Shown piece by piece: positions 13,036 through 24,585 of a stretch of DNA of 64,000 bases. The notes under the pieces were generated by a model. The model saw nothing but the letters and a program-made list of their open reading frames with translations, had not been told where the DNA came from and ran no database searches. Numbering within the stretch: the stretch's first letter is position 1; each line of letters opens with the position of its first letter. The translations under genes and the position numbers were made by a program. Source of the stretch: Holacanthus passer (Eukaryota > Chordata > Actinopteri > Pomacanthidae); assembly GCA_025331565.1 (NCBI GenBank), contig JAFREQ010000015.1, positions 3,534,001 through 3,598,000 on the forward strand, in the 5' to 3' direction.

Positions 13036-14168
13036 TGTTTAACTTCAGAAACTGAAAAATGGGAAGTGATGAAAAAGTTCCAAAAGTGCCAAAAACTTTC
13101 TTGATGTAGTTCCAGCTGGTTTTGGGTGGTGGATCTGATCCCAACAGTGTTGTCTACCTGTGCATCATTAGGGAATACCCTGGAGGAGAGGGAGGATCCA
13201 GGAGGAATGCCATCACCTCCAACTGAGGGGCAGGACGACACCTGGTGGAAGTGATGGTCTCCTGCAACTTGACTACTACACTTACTGCCTTACAAAACAG
13301 AATAACCTGCATGGAAAATACAAAGCTGAGTACATGCAGTGCAGATAGTTACACTCAAACACAAATGAGTCAGTGACAGCTTCTTTATCTAAATTGTACC
13401 AAACAAAATATGTGTTCTGCTATTATCTGAATAATAGTAAAGAATAAGTCTATCTCTCTATTATTATATATAACATAAGATGCACACACGCTGAGCTTGG
13501 AATCATTCACAAGACAAACCTCATTTGGAAACATTCATGCCTTCATTCAGATGCCATGTAAAAAGATGTTTTATGAATGATTTTAAAAGGTCAAGTTCTC
13601 CCCTTTCTGCCTGTCTGCTCCTATGTTATTGTGTGATACTCTATGTAAATGTTTAATGATTTACTCTCTGATCGATTTGTTTTGTTCTGGTAAATGGTGA
13701 CTCAGTGACTTTTGCTGAAACTAACATAAAACCTCTGCTTTTTTTTTTTTTCATGTCAGACATTATAGTAAGAAATAAAAGTCAACTACGCTCTGCTCTG
13801 TGAGCTGATTTGCTGAATTGCAGCATTGTCCACTTTTTTTTGTTGTGAGCAAATGAAGCCATGGCAGGAGCTGGCCACTGACCAAAGGTTTTGTCTTGCC
13901 TAATTCAGACTTGTTCTCGTTTACACTTTGCGTCAGCTGGCTTGTAGATCCACAAGGAAATTGGTTTCAAATCTTTAGGATCCCTGTAACGCAGAGGTAT
14001 GATGAATTTCAATTATCTAAGTAGAAAAATACAGTTTGAATGTTACTGATTCTTGTCTCTGTGAAGAAATGGCAGCTTGACACATGATTATAACACGTAT
14101 CTGCTCTTAAATCAAAGTGACTTTCCTCTTAACTCATACAAGCTTTCTTCATGTTTTGACAGTAAAAA
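13036..14168. other. cldn1/cpn2 divergent spacer
   Basis: 1,133 bp between the start codons of the divergent cldn1 and cpn2 genes. It must hold the cldn1 5' UTR and promoter and probably the cpn2 5' UTR. A splice-acceptor-like TTTTGACAG ends just before the cpn2 ATG, and TTTTTCAG precedes the cldn1 ATG on the minus strand, so each gene may have a non-coding first exon. I see no convincing TATA box. Confidence 0.5.
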
Positions 14169-15740
14169 ATGGACAAAGAAGCGGGCCTGATTCGGTTCCT
14201 GGTGCTGCTCCTCTGTCAGACAGTCAACACAGTCTCACAGATCTCTTGTCCATACAAATGCCACTGTTACACTACAGTCCAAGTACTGTGTGCCGATGGA
14301 GGGATGGCATCTTTACCCAGGAATATGTCCGGGCAGGTCAAGGACTTTATTATAATGTCATCAGACCTGGGGTACCTGTTCTCCCACACTTTAGGTGAGA
14401 GCCCCCAACTCACCAAGCTTATCTTCATGAATAATGCACTGCGAAGTATTCACGTTCAGTCTTTTGAGCACCTGACTGAGCTGCAGGAGCTGGAGATCAG
14501 TGGGAACCCCGGGCTGGATCATTTATTTCTGGGGACTTTTGCAAAGCAGGCAAACTTAACAAAACTGATGCTTAACTTCAACGGGTTCAAGACGGTGCTT
14601 CCTGGCATGTTTGACTCTCTTAAACAGCTGGAAACTCTGCAGATGAAGGGAAATATCATATCAGAGCTGCCTACGCTCCTTTTCCTGAGCCTCCACAATC
14701 TGCGTGTCCTGGATTTGTCCCTAAATAAGCTCGAAGGAGTGAGCATGGAAATGTTTTCTGGTCTGGTGCGACTGGAGACCCTGAAAATGAACAACAATCT
14801 CATCAGCTCTCTCTCGTCTGACATGTTTCACAGCATTTCTCAGCTGATGGAGCTTCACTTGGAGGGGAATAAGATATCAGAACTTGCTGACGACATCTTC
14901 TTTGTGTTAACCAATCTGAAGGTGCTGAACCTCCGTGGAAACCTTCTTACAACCTTCAGCGAAAAAGTGTTTGGATTCAAAGCCTCCAATTTAATGGAGC
15001 TGAACCTAAAAGGAAACAGACTGATAGAGTTGTCCTCTCTAAGCAGTTTGACATCTCTTTCCAGCCTTATCTTGTCCTCTAACCAGCTCTCAAGCCTTCC
15101 TGAGGACATTTTTAAAAACGTCACAGTCCTGGAGTATCTGGACCTGTCGGAAAACCAGCTCACCTCGCTGCCCGAAATGATCTTTAGTGAGCTATTCGGC
15201 ATCAAGGCAATCTACCTAAATAAGAACAACCTGAGCAAACTGGACTCCAAACTGTTCGAGGACCAGGTGCTCATTCAGCAGCTGTACCTGTCTGACAACC
15301 AGCTGGAAAATCTCCCGCTGGGCCTTTTCGACCCTTTTTCCATCCAGCACACAGTGAGGCTGCACGGGAACCCCTGGAGATGTGACTGCCACATGTGGTA
15401 TCTGCATGACTGGGTGCTGAGAAACAGCCAAGACGTAGAGATGCTTGACAGGATGCTCTGCGAGAACCCTGGCTTTCTGAGGAGACGGCCGGTCGTCTCC
15501 ATCGACAGGGACCAGCTGGTGTGTCGGCTGTCTAAAGATGAGATGCCTGATCTCAGCAACTGTGTCCGAGAAGCTTCTAATGACAGCGTTATCATCATCA
15601 AATGTAAAGTGGATAAATGCTCTCCACTGACGGTGAAGGTACAGTTTGTGGAGGATGACGGGAGGATTAAGGAGCATATTTTGAAAAATGAACATTCTGA
15701 TTGTAGCAATGAGACAATGATCGAGAGCCCCATTCACTAG
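14169..15740 (+). CDS. cpn2: carboxypeptidase N subunit 2-like LRR protein
   Basis: One uninterrupted coding exon of 523 aa; human CPN2 is about 545 aa. Residues 1-23 form a signal peptide, and the first in-frame ATG is used. A cysteine-rich LRR N-cap follows (CPYKCHCYTTVQVLC, about 27-41); its CYTTVQV string is a CPN2 hallmark. Roughly a dozen 24-residue leucine-rich repeats span about 75-395, then an LRR C-cap starts at NPWRCDC near residue 400. The tail, about 470-505, keeps the CPN2 pattern of two cysteines flanking a hydrophobic strand. In mammals CPN2 is the secreted regulatory subunit that stabilises carboxypeptidase N in plasma, which trims C-terminal Arg or Lys from kinins and anaphylatoxins. 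Related LRRC15 or GP5 is less likely because no membrane helix is present. On human 3q29 CPN2 also lies near HES1 and ATP13A3. Confidence 0.88.
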   Translation: MDKEAGLIRFLVLLLCQTVNTVSQISCPYKCHCYTTVQVLCADGGMASLPRNMSGQVKDFIIMSSDLGYLFSHTLGESPQLTKLIFMNNALRSIHVQSFEHLTELQELEISGNPGLDHLFLGTFAKQANLTKLMLNFNGFKTVLPGMFDSLKQLETLQMKGNIISELPTLLFLSLHNLRVLDLSLNKLEGVSMEMFSGLVRLETLKMNNNLISSLSSDMFHSISQLMELHLEGNKISELADDIFFVLTNLKVLNLRGNLLTTFSEKVFGFKASNLMELNLKGNRLIELSSLSSLTSLSSLILSSNQLSSLPEDIFKNVTVLEYLDLSENQLTSLPEMIFSELFGIKAIYLNKNNLSKLDSKLFEDQVLIQQLYLSDNQLENLPLGLFDPFSIQHTVRLHGNPWRCDCHMWYLHDWVLRNSQDVEMLDRMLCENPGFLRRRPVVSIDRDQLVCRLSKDEMPDLSNCVREASNDSVIIIKCKVDKCSPLTVKVQFVEDDGRIKEHILKNEHSDCSNETMIESPIH

Positions 15741-16225
15741 TTCTACCTGTGAATTAGACTTTGTTCTCTGTGCAAATACGTCCTCGTGCATTTTAGTCAC
15801 ATTTTATGCTCTGACTGTCACAGTCAATTCTGTAAACAAACCTCTAACTCAGCAGCTGATAACCATACATGCAGGCTGCTGAATGATAAGAGGGGTGGAT
15901 GAACCCTTTTCTCGTAAAGTTCAAAGTTCAACCCACTACTTTTTTAAGATCCCGTCACCGATTAAAAGGAACTATGAGTAACGTGTTAATCATCTGCTGC
16001 CATGTGTTGATGCCTCTGGTTCCCTTGTTGATGTACACTGCGAGTGCTTGACTGTCCTCAGACGTCTTGATAATCACTAGGCTGAAGTCATAGGCTGAAA
16101 ATGTTGTTAAACTGAACAATCGTGAGGACAACAGGGGCAGAATACTTGTTTGAACATGGCCAATTACAGGCAATGTATTTTGTAGTTTTCAAGATGTTTG
16201 GGACCAGCTGCTCATGTCAAATGTC

Positions 16226-16231
16226 AATAAA
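16226..16231 (+). promoter_or_regulatory. poly(A) signal of cpn2
   Basis: AATAAA, 486 bp past the cpn2 stop codon, followed by a T/G-rich stretch. It implies a 3' UTR of about 0.5 kb. Confidence 0.6.
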
Positions 16232-16319
16232 ATGTCATGTTTGCTTCTTCAAATGATTAGTTTGAATTTAGAAATGTGTAACACTTTGAAAAGGCAGGAA
16301 ACATAGTCTGTCCTTAGGG

Positions 16320-16800
16320 CAGCAGTGGAAGAAGTTCAGTATTTACATCCTTCACTCAAGTCAAAGTTTCCATTCCACGATATGAAATACTCTATTACAA
16401 GTAAAAGTCCTGCAATCAAAATTTGATTTGAGTTAAAGTGGTAAAGTACGATCAGCAAAAGTACTTAAAAGTAGAAGTACATAGAATAGTTCTTGTCTTA
16501 GTTGTCTTATGTTATTGAATTATTATTAGTGATGCATTTATGTCTATGTAGTGTTTTAATGCTCATTTTGACTATTTCACACATTGTGAGGTAGTTTAAG
16601 CTGTAGCATTGCATCATATTTTTAAACTCATTATCACATTTGCGTGTAAAATCATGATCTACAATGTAACCTGTTAGTGTAGTTCACATGTAGCGCAGTA
16701 AAATGTACAATATCTCCCTCTGAAATGTAGTGGAGTAAAAGTGTAAAGTGGTATAAAATGGAAATACTCAATTATAGTACCTGTGCGTTAAAATTGTACT
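16320..16800. repeat. AGTAAAAGT-type dispersed repeat, copy d
   Basis: Begins AGCAGTGGAAGAAG, then carries TATTACAAGTAAAAGTCCTG, GTAAAGTACGATCAGC and AAAAGTACTTAAAAGTAG. The right part has GTAGTGGAGTAAAAGTGTAA. One of the clearest copies in the window. Confidence 0.7.
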
Positions 16801-17296
16801 TGACTAATACAGTTTCATAGCAAATATACTTATATTTTACCGCTGCCTTGGCACACATATATATTTCTAATTTATACAGGATTGTAGTAGTGATCCTGTC
16901 ATCTCGGGCTTTCAAAAGTCTTCCTCTGATCACTCCACTGCTCCTGAACACTGGGAGGGATGATAAAGAGTGAGGGAGGAGGGAAACCTCGACACAACAA
17001 GGCACACAGATGGCTACACCTTGAATACAGCACTCTAACCCAGGGTTAATAAGGGTCAAAGGCCATGGGGTCGATTGGGTCCTCGGCCGAATGACATCAC
17101 AATTCACATGACAAAAAGTCGTGGCTGTCTTACTTCCAGAGTTTGGAGGGATGGCCTTAAGTTGGAGGTAATCCTCACTTGACTAAAACTATGGGATAAA
17201 GAGGACACTTAAAGTACAGGGTTGTTAGCTAATGAGCAACAAGATATATGGAAGTTGTTAAGTGCATATCTTTGTTCAATGAGGGTTCATATAAAT

Positions 17297-17494
17297 CAGG
17301 GCTGACCAAAGTGGGGCCTGTGGGCCAAAGTCGACCATAAGGTTTGGTTTGGTCTGCCAAAAATTTCTAGCTGAAAAAAAACTTTTTAAAGAAATCATTT
17401 GTGCTGTTTTATTTTGGTGAGGTAAAAATTCTCTTTAAATGTGTTCACTGTTTAGTCCATGGCCAGCATTAAGTTTCAGTTTTGGCCACCCCTG
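17297..17494. mobile_element. hAT-type MITE with 8-bp target duplication
   Basis: 198-bp element with inverted ends CAGGGCTGACCAAAG and TTTGGCCACCCCTG. It is flanked by ATATAAAT (17289-17296) and ATATGAAT (17495-17502), an 8-bp duplication with one mismatch. CAGGG ends and 8-bp duplications are typical of hAT transposons. There is no transposase, so it is non-autonomous. Confidence 0.75.
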
Positions 17495-17502
17495 ATATGA
17501 AT

Positions 17503-20500
17503 AATTTAGAACATTGAAAAGAAGAAACTAATAGGATATTTTAAAGTAAAAAATAAAAAACACATTCTCCTGGTCAAATACTGTTGAAATTATATAGGAA
17601 CATTTGTGAGGCTCCCTTTTATATTGTTATATTTATTGTGAAGTTATTTTTTTGGTTTTAGCTTACAATCACAGTAGTTTTCAAAGACCAGAGTGACTCC
17701 AATGTGAACGTTTTTTATCCTGTAATTGTTCTTAGAAATTTCTGAAATTCTCAATATAGTCGTCAAAAATTCCAACTGCAGAAATTAGCTAAAAGTGACT
17801 TCATTTGTCAGGTCAAAAGAAACTTGACTCCAAATGAATGCTAATTTCGCTCCGTGGTTGCTGGATGTGTTAATAAGCAACCCTATGCTAACACGAGTCA
17901 TATCGACTTTACAACATGATAAAATGTTAATGTTGTGTGTTAACTGGTTGTGCTGCCCCCAAGTGGCCAAAAATCAACTAATGCAGCTTACAGAAAAGCT
18001 TTTATCTAATCTCTTGTGTTCATGGTTTATACTCATTTAGCCAAAACTGTGCTCAATATATCTGGTATCTTTGGTCGCACAACATACTTGTTAAGATAAC
18101 ACCACTGTTGGGTACAGCATAGATTCAGATGTTAACAGAGTTATCGTCAATATCAAACCACCTGTCAGCATCCATCACTGCCACTTACTCTCATGGCCTG
18201 GAAAACTAACAGCAGCAGGGTGTGAGCGCTGTCCTGAGGCATCATGAAAAGCAGCTCTTAACCCCCACGGTCAGATCCCCTCTCTCTGTCCTGCTTAGTG
18301 GGCAGTTAGCGCCGGACACCACGCTCCGCACAGCAGCACTTCAGATGGGAGAGGAAAGACACGGAGGGGTGCAGACATTATCTGGTGAGACACAAAATGT
18401 CCGAAACAACACAAAGCACTGGGGGGTTTCCCACAGAGTTTAGACCGGTGGCTGAGGAGGGAGGTGGCGAGGGCAGGGCAGAGTCCTTGGGACAAAGAGT
18501 AGAGGTCATCTGAGACTCAGTGCCTGGGGCAAGAATTCAAGAGGAGAGTTTTTGATCTGAAAATGCAAAGTTATTTCAGATCAGGGTGATCTATGTGTGT
18601 ATCATCAGTTTAATCATTAATAATATTATATTGTATTAATAACAAGGGGCATGTGTTTCAGTCTTGAGGACAAAAATCATAGAAATTAAAGGAACATTTA
18701 TCTCTACTTTACTTATCATGCTCATTGTTTTTTTTTCCAGCTTCACTTAAATGAGCTCAGTCAATCATGAAATGATAACCAACACCAGTTGCTATTATGT
18801 GGGCAGGTGTCTATTAGATCCTCGCTGTCAGCCTATGGGAGGGTGATACACAACCTCCATGACACAATGACCTGAGCATCTCGAGAACACAAATAGGCCA
18901 TTTTGCACCCTCAAAATGTGAGCCTTGCTTACAAACAAGGGTCAATATTTACCCCTCAGTGCATCCAGACCCCCGGGTGGAGGCTAAATTGGTGTTGCTG
19001 ACCAAATTAAGAACAGCTGACCTGATGTGGGTGTTAAGTGGAAGCAGAGATGTCACCAGAATGGTAATCTTTTAGCATAGTCATACACTGGCTTTTGTCT
19101 TGTCCGTCCCTATTGGAGGATAACAAGAGGCTATAAGCTCCTTATCATCACATTACAATTATGGAGGATGAATCAGGAGCTATGGCCCTGTGGACCCCAC
19201 TCTCATACGACTATCCTCGTTTTGTCTCCAGCTCCCCAGATAGAGAGGTTTTATTGTGCATGCACGCAGCCCTTCATTGTATATTGAAGAGTCACTGCAA
19301 AAACCCACCAGTTTGTTGCTGCAAAACAATTGAAATACCTCCCACACTCCAACTTCCAGCAGCAGAAGTAATTTCTGAAGAGGCCATTGTTTCACAGAGG
19401 AGAGACATACTAAAATGCTGCTCGAGCGCGTTTCACAACTGATGGTTTAGTAAAATACTGCTAAGCAGCATCATTCAAGTAACATTTTGAGAACGCAGTA
19501 CCATCAGGTCCAAACGCTTGTCATATCCCGGTTTCAGGTTTTAAGAGAACAGCACTATGTGTCAGAATTGTGCAAACAGTGCTGCACAAAACAAAACCAC
19601 AATCTGCAGTAAATGTTAGTCCAGTAAGTTGTTGATGGATTTTAGTTTGCTCTTTTCCAAAGTTAAGTAGTTGAGGGGGCTTCCTGAAGAACTGAAGATC
19701 CATCTGAAGACAAAGCAAGTTTTTCAGGAGGAGAATAACACCAAAATCATTCCTTTTTCATTCCTTTCATTCCATACCAAACCTTAAAGTTACTTTTAAG
19801 TGTGTGGTAATTGTTTAGTTATGATCTATAAACATTCATAAATGATTTATTGCACATTTATAAAACCATTAGTTACAACTTATAAACCATCTATGAAGTA
19901 TTATATATATTATCCAAAAATAATTGCCGGGTGATATTTTTTGCAACAGAGCTCAACAGGCCAAGAAGCAAAAGCTAAATTGTTTACAACCTGTCTGATC
20001 ATCTGACAGTTTATAGACAAGCCAATAATTTAGCCAGATTATTATTTTGCTTTTGATTGATAGTATAGGCTATATAAAACATAGATAGCAAGAAAGACAA
20101 TGTCATGGGGCACAATGCTGACATTTACACAATGGTCATGTCTTAGCCCAATGAGGCCCCAGTGCCACAAGATGTAAACCAGGAAGTTGGTCTGTAAACT
20201 GTGATGAATGTTTACAATCAACAGTTTGGATAATAATTTTAGCATTTGCCTTTGTTTCCCCCTCTAAATAAGTTTGACCAGCTTTGGGGGCCTATTTCAT
20301 GTTCTGACCTGTAATAACAATAGACACAATTCAAAAGCAGGAACCAAGTTGTAATAAACGAGAATTATCCTTTCAGCTTCCCTTTAATTCCTGTCAAAGC
20401 CTCACACAGAGTTCGTCAGTCTTGCCAGGCCAACAAGTTTAGACTCTAATTGGAGCATCTGTATTAAGGAATGTCTCACTTTGAAAGGACACCTGCAGTG

Positions 20501-22843
20501 AAAGTGTATCTTCACGGCCCTCTTCATAAGCTTTCGTGGGCATATGGCCAATAACTGCAGCGAAAACAAGACCCCCCCCCCCCACTTCCAGCACAACATC
20601 CCCTTTGAAGATGTGATGACTTGTGATGTAGTGCCACAGTTACTCGGTTTAAACGGTCACACCATCATCACTCTGTGTGGCTCCAAAGTCATAAATCCTC
20701 CACTTCCAGTGTTATCATGTCATGCCCATACTAAATTCACCCCCGGAAGCTACACTTCCACCAGTATGTTGTTGACTTTTTCAAAAACAACCAGCTAAAT
20801 CAAAAAGGGATGAATTGGAGTGAGCGGACAAAGAGCATTGTTCATTCACCATTGATATCGAGTGCATAATCTATTCATTAGCCTTGATGTGAACCGCCGC
20901 TGACTACCTCGACCCCCATCAAGCACCATAACAACCCTAAGAACAATACCATGCCAATTCACCCACAGAGGCGGAGGCAGCGAAGGTTTCCGGTGAGTGT
21001 CAGGGGGGAGACAAGCAGGGAAGCTGTCGCTGTTGTCACTGTGTTTGTGAGCGGAGGCCATCAATCATGGAGCACGGCGAAGGGGCAGCTTCATGTTTAC
21101 TATTCTCTGCTTTACAAGGTTTGGGAAAATACTGCACCAAACTGGGGTTTCGCTTTGGGAGGGGCAGGGAGACTAAAGATGGAAGGAGGGGACCAACACT
21201 AGTAAACAGCTCAAATTGCCTCAAGAATGGCGTGTGATCTGCCGAAGCCCCTCCATCACAACCACTCCAGGTTCTCCATCAGGTATGGACAGGAGCGACC
21301 TGTCAGCACCTCGCAGCTCCTCTTATCTGAAGAGAACAGCCCAGCCTGAAGAGTTCTCAAAAAGCCTTTAAGACCGGGACCTTGGGGAGCAGGCAACAAT
21401 AAGCCTTCTTTAGCACGGTGAAAGTGACAGCATGGTCCTCCCCCGCTCCCAGCCATTAAACCTCTTCCTGGATAAACAAGGGGAAGGCCCTTTATGAAGA
21501 TGGAGAGGGTCACAAAGAGAGGAGCCATTGAGCCACTGAGGGGCCCGTCTTTGTTTTTGTGTTTCGGAGGGTCTTCTCAAAGGATGCTCTGATAGGAGGG
21601 GGAGCTCTATTTTTGTCTTTAAGTCCTCCTTACTGCCAGTCTTCTCTCAGCTGTGCCAAAACAGAGATGTAAACTTAATTGACTGTATCACTTGCACAAA
21701 GTGAGGAGTTTTGATAAGTTTTAGAGCGACAGAGAGATGGTTTGATTCACATTTACACTGACTTCTGAGTTGAAATGCTGAATTAAAAAACTATTTTTAG
21801 TATTTTCTCCTCAAAAGGCTGCCACACATAAAGAGTATATACTCATGAGTGCAGAATATTGTGCATCTGTTTTTAGTTCTTTGAGTAACAAGAATCATTA
21901 AAAGCAAAGTGGTTACTGATGCATTTATTTCTGTTATGACCTAATCCCTTAAATTCCATGAATATTAAATCAAAAACAACCCAGTGGTCATGGATTGTAT
22001 GAGTGTGTTTGCCTCTGGAGGTGCCACTGTTTGATGCTGTCAAAGGGAGGCCCTGTCTTCTGGTGATGGGCTGCCAGGTCTGTTGATGGGTTGCCAGATT
22101 CAAGGCAACATGCTGTTGGAGCTGCGTTTGTCTTTGGAGTGTGAATGAGGGGCACCTGTGACCTCTGGTCACGCTCGGCTTGTGTCCTGCTGTGTGAGCA
22201 CCACGCTCAGGACACACGCTGGGACAGTCAGCCCTTCAACTGTCCACTAAATGGACAACGATTGGACCAGCTCTGCAGGGCTGATGAGCTATTATGCAAA
22301 CACACACTTATATCATTTTAAATCGAAATTACAGAAAGTTAAATCCCTAGATGAATATGAGTTATCTCTCATCTAAAGACGAATAATGATGATGTCTCAT
22401 AACATCGACCTAATCCTTGAGTAATACCAGTATCTTATTTAGTCTGGTCTTCATTTACTGGGTTTACGATCACGCCTCATCTATTTCAACATGATTTCCC
22501 ATCAGGCAGGAGCACAGCCAGGCCTGCGTGTGTCAACAGATCCTGACCCACCCATGTCCCTGCACTGACAGAACACCTTGTGGGCTCAACACAGCCTCTC
22601 AGGTTCCTTACCTTATTACAGAGGTATTTATTTCCAGCCAGAAAGCAGGTCTCCCTGTCACTGGAAAGGGGTGATCAGATGTGGACATGGCACACAGATG
22701 GATGGCTATAGTTAAACTGCTGGATATGGGATGTTTATTGAAAAGCCTTTTCACAGGTCTGAGATGATGTCAAAGTGTAACCCATAACATTTTTGGGGAA
22801 GAGAAATGACCACCAAATATTGTTGTAAACATCATAGAAACAT
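17503..22843. other. gene-free stretch between cpn2 and hes1
   Basis: No exon recognised. Unlike the left flank, 18.2-22.7 kb has few obvious repeats, and its composition is more balanced in blocks, e.g. about 18.78-19.16, 20.39-20.60 and 20.94-21.65 kb. It lies downstream of hes1, a developmental gene often accompanied by distant enhancers. A (C)10 run is at 20573-20582. Any regulatory role is inference. Confidence 0.5.
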
Positions 22844-22849
22844 TTTATT
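22844..22849 (-). promoter_or_regulatory. candidate poly(A) signal of hes1
   Basis: AATAAA on the minus strand about 250 bp past the hes1 stop. A second AATAAA at 23067-23072, only 26 bp past the stop, is a proximal alternative. Confidence 0.5.
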
Positions 22850-23097
22850 AATCTCAAAAAATACAGTGCTTTTAAAAGAGCTTTTCAAGGATTTTCTTTT
22901 TTCTTGACCTCCTGAGGCAAATGAAATGTGCCGTATCAAAAACAGAAAATCACAGCAAGCAAAGACACCAAGAATATCTCCTAATGTCCATATAAAAAAC
23001 ACAAATGTGTGTAAACATCCCTCTCATGTAGGTTTTAAAAACATTTACAAAATGTACAAAATATGTTTTATTGTGTGATAGTCCTTGAGCTGATTGC

Positions 23098-24291
23098 CTA
23101 CCACGGCCTCCACACAGAGTCTGAGGTGACTGGAGGTGCAACAGGTGACATGTGATGGCTGTTTTGTGCACCCAGAGGCATGAGAGCTGCGCTGGGAACG
23201 AGAAAAGCGAACTGTCCATCTGGGGTTGGCACGACCTGGAAGCCACCGTACAGCTTCATCGCATCCGGGGAGACATGCATCGCTGAGCTGCTTTTGCAAG
23301 GCATCTGTGGAGCGGAAGCGGCTGGGATCTGTGTGGCCGTCTGTCCGAGTCCCAGTGCACCTGGGTGAGGCGTGTAGAAGTTCACAGCGTTGATCTGGGT
23401 CACGCAGGCCGCCAGGTGGCTGAGGAGGCGAGTCCTCACCTCTGTGTTCACCCCTTCGCACGTGGACAGGAAACGGGTGACCTCTCCGACACACTCACTG
23501 AACCCGGCTCTGTATTTACCCAGGACTGATGGGTCTGTGTTCACAGCAGCTGGAGAGGACAACACAAATACATGAATGAAGATATAGATAGATAGGTAGA
23601 TAGACATATATTGTAAGTGATAAATTATACAAGAAATAAATAATGAAAATCAGATTTCATTCATGCAGTTGGAGTCTTGTGAAACCAATTCTTGAGGGTA
23701 AGCTGTGTAGGCAATAAATCTTGGGAGACCGTAGGAACATGTTTACCATCTAAAGTTAGACATCTAAAAATGACTGCACAAACATCAACATGGTCAAACC
23801 AGAAATGGAAGAATTTTCCTACCAGTCATCTGGAGTCTCTGCAGGTTTCTGAGGTGTTTCACAGTCATCTCCAGGATGTCCGCCTTCTCCAGTTTGGAGT
23901 GTCTGGAGCTCTAAAGGAAGAAAAGTGACCATTTAGTGCTGATTCAGCAAACTTGAAATTCAGTCTGTGTTGGAATAAAACTGCATTATCTCCTCACATC
24001 TTTCTTGAGCGCGTCCATGATGAGAGTCTTCAGCTGGCCCAGACTCTCATTGATGCGCGCGCGTCTCCGCTTCTCCATGATTGGTTTGGAGGACTGAAGA
24101 CAGAAAAACAACAACTGTTTAGATGAGAATTTATAAGATAAAATAGCAGTTGTCAAACATACAAATGAGAGCAGTTCACATACCTTCCTGCTCTCGGACA
24201 GAGCGCGGGGTTTCTCGGCTGTGGCGTCTCCTCGTGCCGGTGTGGCGGCCACGGCGGATGGAGATGTTCTCTCAAAAGTACCTGCAGGCAT
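23098..24291 (-). CDS. hes1: Hes1/Her6-type bHLH-Orange repressor
   Basis: Four coding exons on the minus strand: 24184-24291, 23998-24093, 23823-23910 and 23098-23549 (108, 96, 88 and 452 bp), giving 247 aa. The start is the conserved MPA. The bHLH domain spans about 34-95, with the family's proline in the basic region (SSKPIMEKRRRARINE; P40) that gives N-box preference. The Orange domain covers about 107-150 (LGKYRAGFSECVGEVTRFLS). The protein ends exactly at WRPW, the Groucho/TLE recruitment tetrapeptide; human HES1 has two further residues. The middle region is shorter than in human HES1 (280 aa). The product should be a nuclear Notch-pathway repressor that also represses its own gene. 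Intron positions match HES1. The zebrafish name would be her6; hes4/her9 is the main alternative, but synteny with CPN2 and ATP13A3 favours hes1. Confidence 0.93.
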
Positions 24292-24450
24292 CTTCAGGTT
24301 TACACTCAAAAACAGTCCAAACTAATTATCAACAACAATAAGAGTCCAGTGAGCGAGTCCCGCCTCGTCCCGCAGAACCACACAGCAGTTGACTGATGAT
24401 AAATGTCTCCAGTGTCTCTGTCTCCTCTGATGCTCCAGCTCCTCCGGGTT

Positions 24451-24458
24451 TATTTATA
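24451..24458 (-). promoter_or_regulatory. TATA box of hes1
   Basis: TATAAATA on the minus strand, 160 bp upstream of the start codon. It implies transcription starting near 24420-24430 and a 5' UTR of about 130 nt, as in mammalian Hes1. Confidence 0.8.
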
Positions 24459-24468
24459 GAGCTCGAGC

Positions 24469-24585
24469 CTGCACGCGAGCGGCTCGTGTGCGACTTTCCT
24501 GGGTTTCATCCGTCCGGCCAATGGGCGCGCGAGACACGGTGCCCGGGAGGCGGCGGGCTCGTGCGACCGGGCGCTCCCATTGGCT
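24469..24585 (-). promoter_or_regulatory. hes1 proximal promoter: two N-boxes, two CCAAT boxes
   Basis: Read on the minus strand, 24469-24490 is CACACGAGCCGCTCGCGTGCAG minus its final two bases when kept short: the block starts CACACGAGCCG and ends CGCGTGC. It holds a CACGAG N-box, the site HES1 uses to repress itself. A second N-box, GTCGCACGAGCC, is at 24556-24567; the first is GTCGCACACGAGCC at 24481-24494. A CCAAT box lies near each (24517-24525 and 24576-24585, in opposite orientations). No TGGGAA or TTCCCA is present in 24292-24720. Confidence 0.75.

Noticed and set aside
14117..14398. Alternative plus-strand frame overlapping the cpn2 start
   Set aside because: It lacks the Cys pattern of the LRR N-cap. 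The 14169 frame continues for 523 codons with full family similarity.
15216..15800. 194-codon antisense ORF across the 3' half of cpn2
   Set aside because: It is the shadow of a conserved coding exon with fixed codon use. It has no family motif and no independent splice or promoter evidence.
24291..24309. Earlier hes1 start six codons upstream
   Set aside because: The upstream codon is TTG, not ATG; the conserved MPA start at 24291 is the first ATG in frame.
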